Below are positions 62,053-64,000 of a stretch of 64,000 nucleotides of DNA, one piece after another; the first letter of the stretch is position 1, and every line of letters starts with the position of its first letter. The translations under genes and the position numbers were made by a program. The DNA is taken from contig CAIPFE010000019.1 in assembly GCA_903864275.1 (NCBI GenBank), forward strand, positions 124,001 through 188,000, given 5' to 3'. The stretch is from an uncultured Mucilaginibacter sp. GTDB taxonomy: Bacteria; Bacteroidota; Bacteroidia; Sphingobacteriales; Sphingobacteriaceae. Under the pieces are notes generated by a model. It ran no database searches. It was not told the DNA's origin and was given only the letters and a program-made list of their open reading frames with translations.

Positions 62053-64000
62053 ATGAATCATTTCAAGCGGTTTGCAGGGTTTACAATTTTATTATGGCTA
62101 AACATATTATTTGCGTACGGCCAGGGTGAGAGAGCAGACTCCTCTATCTTCTATCAAACAGTTAAAACCTACACGAACCCAGTCTTACCGGGCGATCACC
62201 CCGACCCTACCCTGTTAAAAGTTGGCGATGATTTTTATCACTGCGGGTCCTCATTTCATTTTAACCCTTATCTGCCGGTTTACCATTCAAAAGACCTTGT
62301 CCACTGGGAGATCATTGCCCGGGTAGTGCCCCCGTCAAAAGCAGGCTGGGTAAGCGACAAACCCTCGACCGGCATATGGCAGGGCGCTATTACTTATTTC
62401 AATGGCTCCTACTGGATCTATTTTTCCGCAGGCGGGCAATGGTTTTGTAAAGCAAGTTCACCGGCGGGCCCCTGGTCAGATCCTGTAAAGGTTACTACCA
62501 ATCCCGAAACCGGGGACCTTGGCTATGATAACTCTATTTTTATAGATGATGACGGGAGGCCTTACATGGTAATAAAAAATGGTCAGAAGATTAACCGCAT
62601 CCAGGCATTGGGCGCCGATGGACAACTAACGGGCCATGTGATCAATCTTGACTGGATAAACGCCCATTTGCAATACAGCTGGGCCGAAGGGCCGGTGATG
62701 TGCAAGCGTAATGGCTACTATTATTATTTCCCCGCAGGTGATGTAACGGGCGGACAATACGTTTTAAGAGGAAAAACATTGACCGGCGATTCCACGAAAT
62801 GGGAAAGGCTGGGCGATTTTTTCAAACCTGTTACTGACACTAAAGCCGGTTTCCGCCGCCCAAACCATATTTCAGCTCCGTTTCCATTAGCAGACGGTAC
62901 CTGGTGGACCATCGGGCAGAGCTATGAAAAGTATGATGGTGATGACTGGTCCGGCACGGGGCGGCAAACTTCGTTATACCCCGTAAGCTGGGAAGGCGAC
63001 AGGCCATGGGGATTGGCGCCAACTACACAACCCATTGTAAAACCAAACCTTCCTCAATCAGGCATTTTATGGAGAAGTGTTAAAAGTGATTATTTTGAAA
63101 GCGGTTCGTTAGGATTGTGGTGGCATTTCTTAACCAAAAAGGCCACAGCGTCCTATTCGCTGACGGCCAGAAAAGGATGGATCAGGCTTATGCCGGATTC
63201 AGCCCGCACCCACGTGGTACAAAAAGAGACGGACCATTTTTATACGGCAGTTACAAAGGTCGACCTGAACGCAAATGACGGAACCGCTAAAGCAGGAATT
63301 TATCTTACGAATGGAAACCAGGGCGTTATTGTGCGGCTGTATACAGGTAACGATAATGGTAAAAAAATCGTTTTCCAAATGGATACTGCAAGCCGGGCCG
63401 TGCCGAACACTTTCGGCGATGTAGTTTGGCTGAAACTGGAAAGAAACTGGCACAATTTAACAGGCTATTATAGCGGCGACGGAAAAACGTGGACTTCCTT
63501 AGGTGCGCCCATCAGTGCAAAAAACCTCGATAAGGTTCAACCCAACTACAATTCGTGGGTAGGAACAAGCGTTGGCCTGTTCGCCGAAGGCAAACCTGCT
63601 GATTTCGATTTTTTCGTTTGTAAAGACGGCTCCTCGGTTTTACCGGCGGCCAGTTACAGCAACTACTACGGCGTTACAAATACTCTAAAAGAAGGGGAAA
63701 AGGCAGTAACCAATACATCAAACTATGGCGGCTGGTTTATGATATCGGGTGTAGAACTGGGCAATCAACCGCCGTCTTCTGTCGAAGTAACAGCTTCCTC
63801 AACCGGCAGCGGAAAGCTGGAAATATGGTTGGATGATTTACAGAATGGGAAATTGATTGCAACAATACCTGTTACCCCCACAGGCAACAACCAGTGGGAA
63901 GCCTTCAGTAAATCGCTTAAAGGCATTTCAGGTCAGCACGATGTTTTTGTGAAGTTCCCATCGGGATCTGCAAACAGCATTTTTATCAAAAGCATACAAT
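62053..64000 (+). CDS. GH43 beta-xylosidase-like protein with C-terminal CBM6-like domain, 3' truncated
   Basis: Opens with ATG at 62053 and stays open to the window end (649 codons). Signal peptide FAGFTILLWLNILFAYGQ. Propeller: base Asp near 50-52 in VLPGDHPDPTLLKVGDDFYH, HSKDLVHWE, general acid Glu about 212 in YSWAEGPVMCKRNGYYYYF. The second domain (about 340-530) is the same DUF1349-like sandwich as in the GH43 at 57731 (SLTARKGWIRL). From about 540 a CBM6-like sandwich (AVTNTSNYGGWFMIS, SGKLEIWLDD, QHDVFVKFPSGSA) runs out of the window. It is the last CAZyme visible; the operon probably continues. Confidence 0.9.
   Translation, partial: MNHFKRFAGFTILLWLNILFAYGQGERADSSIFYQTVKTYTNPVLPGDHPDPTLLKVGDDFYHCGSSFHFNPYLPVYHSKDLVHWEIIARVVPPSKAGWVSDKPSTGIWQGAITYFNGSYWIYFSAGGQWFCKASSPAGPWSDPVKVTTNPETGDLGYDNSIFIDDDGRPYMVIKNGQKINRIQALGADGQLTGHVINLDWINAHLQYSWAEGPVMCKRNGYYYYFPAGDVTGGQYVLRGKTLTGDSTKWERLGDFFKPVTDTKAGFRRPNHISAPFPLADGTWWTIGQSYEKYDGDDWSGTGRQTSLYPVSWEGDRPWGLAPTTQPIVKPNLPQSGILWRSVKSDYFESGSLGLWWHFLTKKATASYSLTARKGWIRLMPDSARTHVVQKETDHFYTAVTKVDLNANDGTAKAGIYLTNGNQGVIVRLYTGNDNGKKIVFQMDTASRAVPNTFGDVVWLKLERNWHNLTGYYSGDGKTWTSLGAPISAKNLDKVQPNYNSWVGTSVGLFAEGKPADFDFFVCKDGSSVLPAASYSNYYGVTNTLKEGEKAVTNTSNYGGWFMISGVELGNQPPSSVEVTASSTGSGKLEIWLDDLQNGKLIATIPVTPTGNNQWEAFSKSLKGISGQHDVFVKFPSGSANSIFIKSIQ

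Overview
The window reads as a chromosomal segment of a member of the Bacteroidota, most likely Sphingobacteriaceae (Mucilaginibacter/Pedobacter-like). The reasons are: TonB receptor with STN domain, DUF4249 partner, a hybrid two-component sensor (Reg_prop/YYY + HK + REC + AraC), many GH43/GH51/GH95/GH3 enzymes, TAnnTTTG-like -7 boxes, weak Shine-Dalgarno sequences, and short AT-rich spacers filled with family-specific palindromic repeats. The genus is an inference; no rRNA is present.

Region 1 (1-7.8 kb): the tail of a SYLF lipid-binding protein; a minus-strand three-gene membrane operon of unknown function with repeated His/Asp and HLHP motifs; a penicillin-acylase-type Ntn hydrolase; a lipoprotein; a small hypothetical protein.

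Region 2 (8.0-24.8 kb): a co-directional maltodextrin/alpha-glucan cluster. A secreted GH13 trims maltodextrins outside the cytoplasm and an MFS permease imports sugars. GH65 maltose phosphorylase and beta-phosphoglucomutase feed glycolysis, while cytosolic GH13 and GH31 enzymes hydrolyse oligosaccharides. GlgE, a stand-alone maltokinase and GlgB can turn maltose into branched glucan. No trehalose synthase is seen here, so maltose itself may be the entry point to the GlgE route.

Region 3 (24.9-37.6 kb): three tandem paralogous small membrane proteins, an aspartyl protease, an AI-2E-family exporter, an AsmA-like protein, a methyltransferase, and a LytS/LytTR two-component pair followed by a TonB receptor and its DUF4249 lipoprotein.

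Region 4 (37.6-44.2 kb): aquaporin; an operon pfkA - BadF-type kinase paralogue (apparently lacking its phosphate-binding motif) - gap; a divergent NUDIX-type regulator; an intact BadF/GlcNAc-kinase-like gene; and tRNA-Arg(TCT), followed by a decayed-looking stretch.

Region 5 (44.9-64.0 kb): a polysaccharide-utilisation locus. A hybrid two-component sensor precedes GH95, an alpha/beta-hydrolase esterase, a CE1-like esterase, GH43, GH51, GH43, GH3 and a third GH43 cut by the window end. The enzyme set fits a heavily decorated, esterified arabinoxylan. No SusC/SusD pair lies inside the window.

Intergenic DNA carries several dispersed, mostly stop-codon-proximal repeat families, described under findings.
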